From NCBI GenBank assembly GCA_017545245.1, contig JAFWPB010000063.1, positions 1-64,000 of the forward strand: a stretch of 64,000 bases of DNA. Reading direction: 5' to 3'. Both the position numbers and the translations under genes were made by a program. This document shows positions 62,202 to 64,000 of the stretch, one piece after another; the stretch's first letter is position 1; each line of letters starts with the position of its first letter. A model generated the notes under the pieces. The model was not told the DNA's origin, made no database searches, and saw nothing but the letters and a program-made list of their open reading frames with translations. Source of the DNA: Clostridiales bacterium (lineage in GTDB: Bacteria; Bacillota; Clostridia; Saccharofermentanales; Saccharofermentanaceae).

Positions 62202-64000
62202 ATGTTAGAACTGAAAGACATTGTGAAGATTTATCCGGCTGGAGGTAATCCGGTAGAAGCGTTAAAGGGAATCAACCTTGGTTTCCGTGACAATGAATTC
62301 GTTTCGATCCTGGGACAGTCCGGCTGCGGAAAGACGACCATGCTGAACATCATTGGCGGTCTGGATCAGTATACCTCCGGTGATTTGATCATTAATGGTA
62401 AATCAACGAAAGAGTATAAAGACCGTGACTGGGATACTTACCGTAACCATACTATTGGTTTTGTGTTCCAGACTTATAATCTGATTCCGCATCAGAATGT
62501 TCTTTCCAATGTTGAAATCGCTTTGTCCTTGTCCGGTGTCAGCAAGAAAGAGCGTCGTCAAAAAGCGACAGAGGCTTTGAAAAAGGTTGGTCTCGGAGAT
62601 CAGCTTAAGAAGAAGCCGGCACAGATGAGTGGTGGTCAGATGCAGCGTGTGGCGATTGCCCGTGCTATCGTTAATGATCCGGATATCATTCTCGCGGACG
62701 AGCCGACCGGAGCTTTGGATACAGAGACAAGTGTACAGGTCATGGATATTCTGAAAGAACTGTCCAAGGACAAGCTAGTCATCATGGTTACGCATAACCC
62801 GGAACTGGCTGAGAAATACTCCACCCGTATCGTTCGCATGCTGGATGGTAAGATTACAGGCGACTCCGCTCCTTTTACCGAAGAAGAGCAGAAGAAGGCG
62901 GATAAGGTCGCTGAAGATATGGCAAAGATGGATAAGAAAGCCAAAAAAGAAGCGGCAAAGACACAGAAGAAGCCTTCCATGTCATTTGCAACCTCATTCG
63001 GTCTTTCGTTGAAAAACCTGTTCACCAAGAAGGGAAGAACGATCCTGACATCTTTTGCCGGATCCATCGGTATTATCGGTATCGCGTTGATCTATTCCGT
63101 ATCCCAGGGTACACACAACTTCATTAACGAAGTACAGGAAGATACGATTTCAGCATATCCGCTTCAGATCCAGGCGCAGACTGTCGATCTGAGTACACTT
63201 CTGAATTCTTTTGTCGGCAATGATACCGGTGAGCTGAATCACGATAAAGATGCGGTATATCAGAGATTAAAGCTCTACGACATGATGAACTCCCTCATTG
63301 CTGTAGAAACCCAGGAAAACGACCTTTCTTCCTTCAAAAAGTATATTGAAACAGAAAAGGCCAATCCGGACAGCAAGATGGGACAGGCGCTTTCCGGCGT
63401 ACAGTATGCGTACAACCTGAATCTCCAGATCTACACGAAAAATGTGGAAGGAAAGATCATTCATTCCGATACTACAGAACTGATGAGTGCGTTGTTCTCC
63501 CAGTTCTCCAGCACAGTATTCAATTTCGATATGGGAAATAATACGCAGAACAGTCAGACTGCATCGATCATGAGTTCTCAGATGACTCTTTGGAGCGAGC
63601 TGCTTCCGGGTTCAGATGGAGCATCTACAAACCAGGTAACACATAAGCAGTATGACGTCGTTTACGGACGTTGGCCGGAAACGTATGATGAGATAGTTCT
63701 TTTCCTGGATGAGAACAATGAACTGGACGACTACACACTCTATGCTTTGGGCTTGAAGACCGAGCAGGAGATCAAAGACATGATGAATGCCGCTTTGAAT
63801 AAGCAGGCTATGCAGTACACCGATCAGCACTGGTCTTATGAGGAGATCTGCAATCTGGAATTCCGTTCTGTTCTCCCATCCGACTGCTGGAGTTATGATT
63901 CCGCGACCGGTCTTTATACGGATCTTCGTACAACAGAGCAGGGACTTTCCTATCTCTATGACAATGCCTTGAAGTTGAAGGTTGTCGGTATCGTCCGCCC
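62202..64000 (+). CDS. ABC transporter, fused ATPase-permease (MacB/FtsX-like), partial
   Basis: The gene runs off the window end; about 599 codons are seen. ATPase domain (1-225): Walker A LGQSGCGKTTM, Q-loop FVFQTYNLIP, signature MSGGQMQRVAIARA, Walker B DIILADEPTGALD and H-loop VTHNPEL. A Lys/Ala-rich linker (about 225-265) leads to a first membrane helix (TILTSFAGSIGIIGIALIYS) and a long outside domain with no Cys ladder or known motif. Such fused exporters act on peptides, lipoproteins or antibiotics, or in stress sensing. AGGAGAAGGTAGGAGA precedes the ATG; the regulator gene is 34 bases upstream. Confidence 0.9.
   Translation, partial: MLELKDIVKIYPAGGNPVEALKGINLGFRDNEFVSILGQSGCGKTTMLNIIGGLDQYTSGDLIINGKSTKEYKDRDWDTYRNHTIGFVFQTYNLIPHQNVLSNVEIALSLSGVSKKERRQKATEALKKVGLGDQLKKKPAQMSGGQMQRVAIARAIVNDPDIILADEPTGALDTETSVQVMDILKELSKDKLVIMVTHNPELAEKYSTRIVRMLDGKITGDSAPFTEEEQKKADKVAEDMAKMDKKAKKEAAKTQKKPSMSFATSFGLSLKNLFTKKGRTILTSFAGSIGIIGIALIYSVSQGTHNFINEVQEDTISAYPLQIQAQTVDLSTLLNSFVGNDTGELNHDKDAVYQRLKLYDMMNSLIAVETQENDLSSFKKYIETEKANPDSKMGQALSGVQYAYNLNLQIYTKNVEGKIIHSDTTELMSALFSQFSSTVFNFDMGNNTQNSQTASIMSSQMTLWSELLPGSDGASTNQVTHKQYDVVYGRWPETYDEIVLFLDENNELDDYTLYALGLKTEQEIKDMMNAALNKQAMQYTDQHWSYEEICNLEFRSVLPSDCWSYDSATGLYTDLRTTEQGLSYLYDNALKLKVVGIVR

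Overview
The window is about 64 kb of a chromosome from a strictly anaerobic, low-to-mid GC Gram-positive bacterium of the class Clostridia. The evidence is an electron-bifurcating [FeFe] hydrogenase, a PPi-dependent phosphofructokinase, the Firmicute-type rnc-smc-ftsY-ylxM-ffh-rpsP-khpA-rimM-trmD-rplS cluster, RbgA/YlqF, a cysteine desulfurase next to thiI, strong GGAGG ribosome sites and sigma-A-like promoters. Large secreted leucine-rich-repeat proteins ending in DUF4214 repeats recall gut or rumen Oscillospirales/Saccharofermentans-like organisms; that placement is an inference, not a database result. No rRNA, CRISPR array, prophage or insertion sequence was seen. Coding density is high and most genes look like core genome.

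Layout. 1-4.2 kb: hydC-hydB-hydA hydrogenase operon; hydA has an in-frame TAG in its catalytic domain. 4.3-10.1 kb: a 1382-residue secreted LRR/DUF4214 protein and an orphan LanC-like protein. 10.1-13.8 kb: a DNA glycosylase and pfp on the minus strand, then a membrane diguanylate cyclase. 13.9-17.7 kb: rpsO, pnp with a structured leader, tRNA-Pro and a zinc-ribbon membrane protein. 17.8-20.7 kb: a short-chain dehydrogenase, an acidic membrane protein, a ThrH-like phosphatase and tRNA-Trp. 20.7-29.2 kb: a tightly packed run proC-rnhA-NUDIX-ftsK-folD-cinA-murJ. 29.3-33.3 kb: recA (with LexA box)-recX-rimO-pgsA, then acpP. 33.4-43.9 kb: rnc (apparently frameshifted)-smc-ftsY, ylxM-ffh-rpsP-khpA-rimM-trmD, a DUF3267-like membrane metalloprotein and rplS. 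44-49.5 kb: an M1-like lipoprotein peptidase (minus), a DUF4214 gene remnant, rbgA, rnhB, yraN and a secreted metallo-beta-lactamase-fold lipoprotein. 49.8-55 kb: aminotransferase-purB and desulfurase-thiI. 55-58.8 kb: a 1208-residue BspA-type LRR/DUF4214 protein. 59-64 kb: glyA, rarA, a MarR regulator and a fused ABC transporter cut by the window end.

How the genes fit together. The hydrogenase disposes of NADH and ferredoxin electrons as H2 during fermentation, matching the PPi-linked glycolysis. The 33-44 kb block makes and targets nascent membrane proteins (SRP and receptor) and matures ribosomes and tRNA. The recA-recX pair, rarA, both RNases H, ftsK and smc handle repair and chromosome segregation. 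Two giant surface proteins and a third gene fragment share the same C-terminal four-repeat DUF4214 module on unrelated repeat scaffolds. This is the best candidate for an under-described system: a lineage-specific cell-surface display module.

Three points need checking against raw reads: the TAG in hydA, the one-base frame break in rnc, and the DUF4214 remnant. The first two could be real or could be sequencing/assembly errors.
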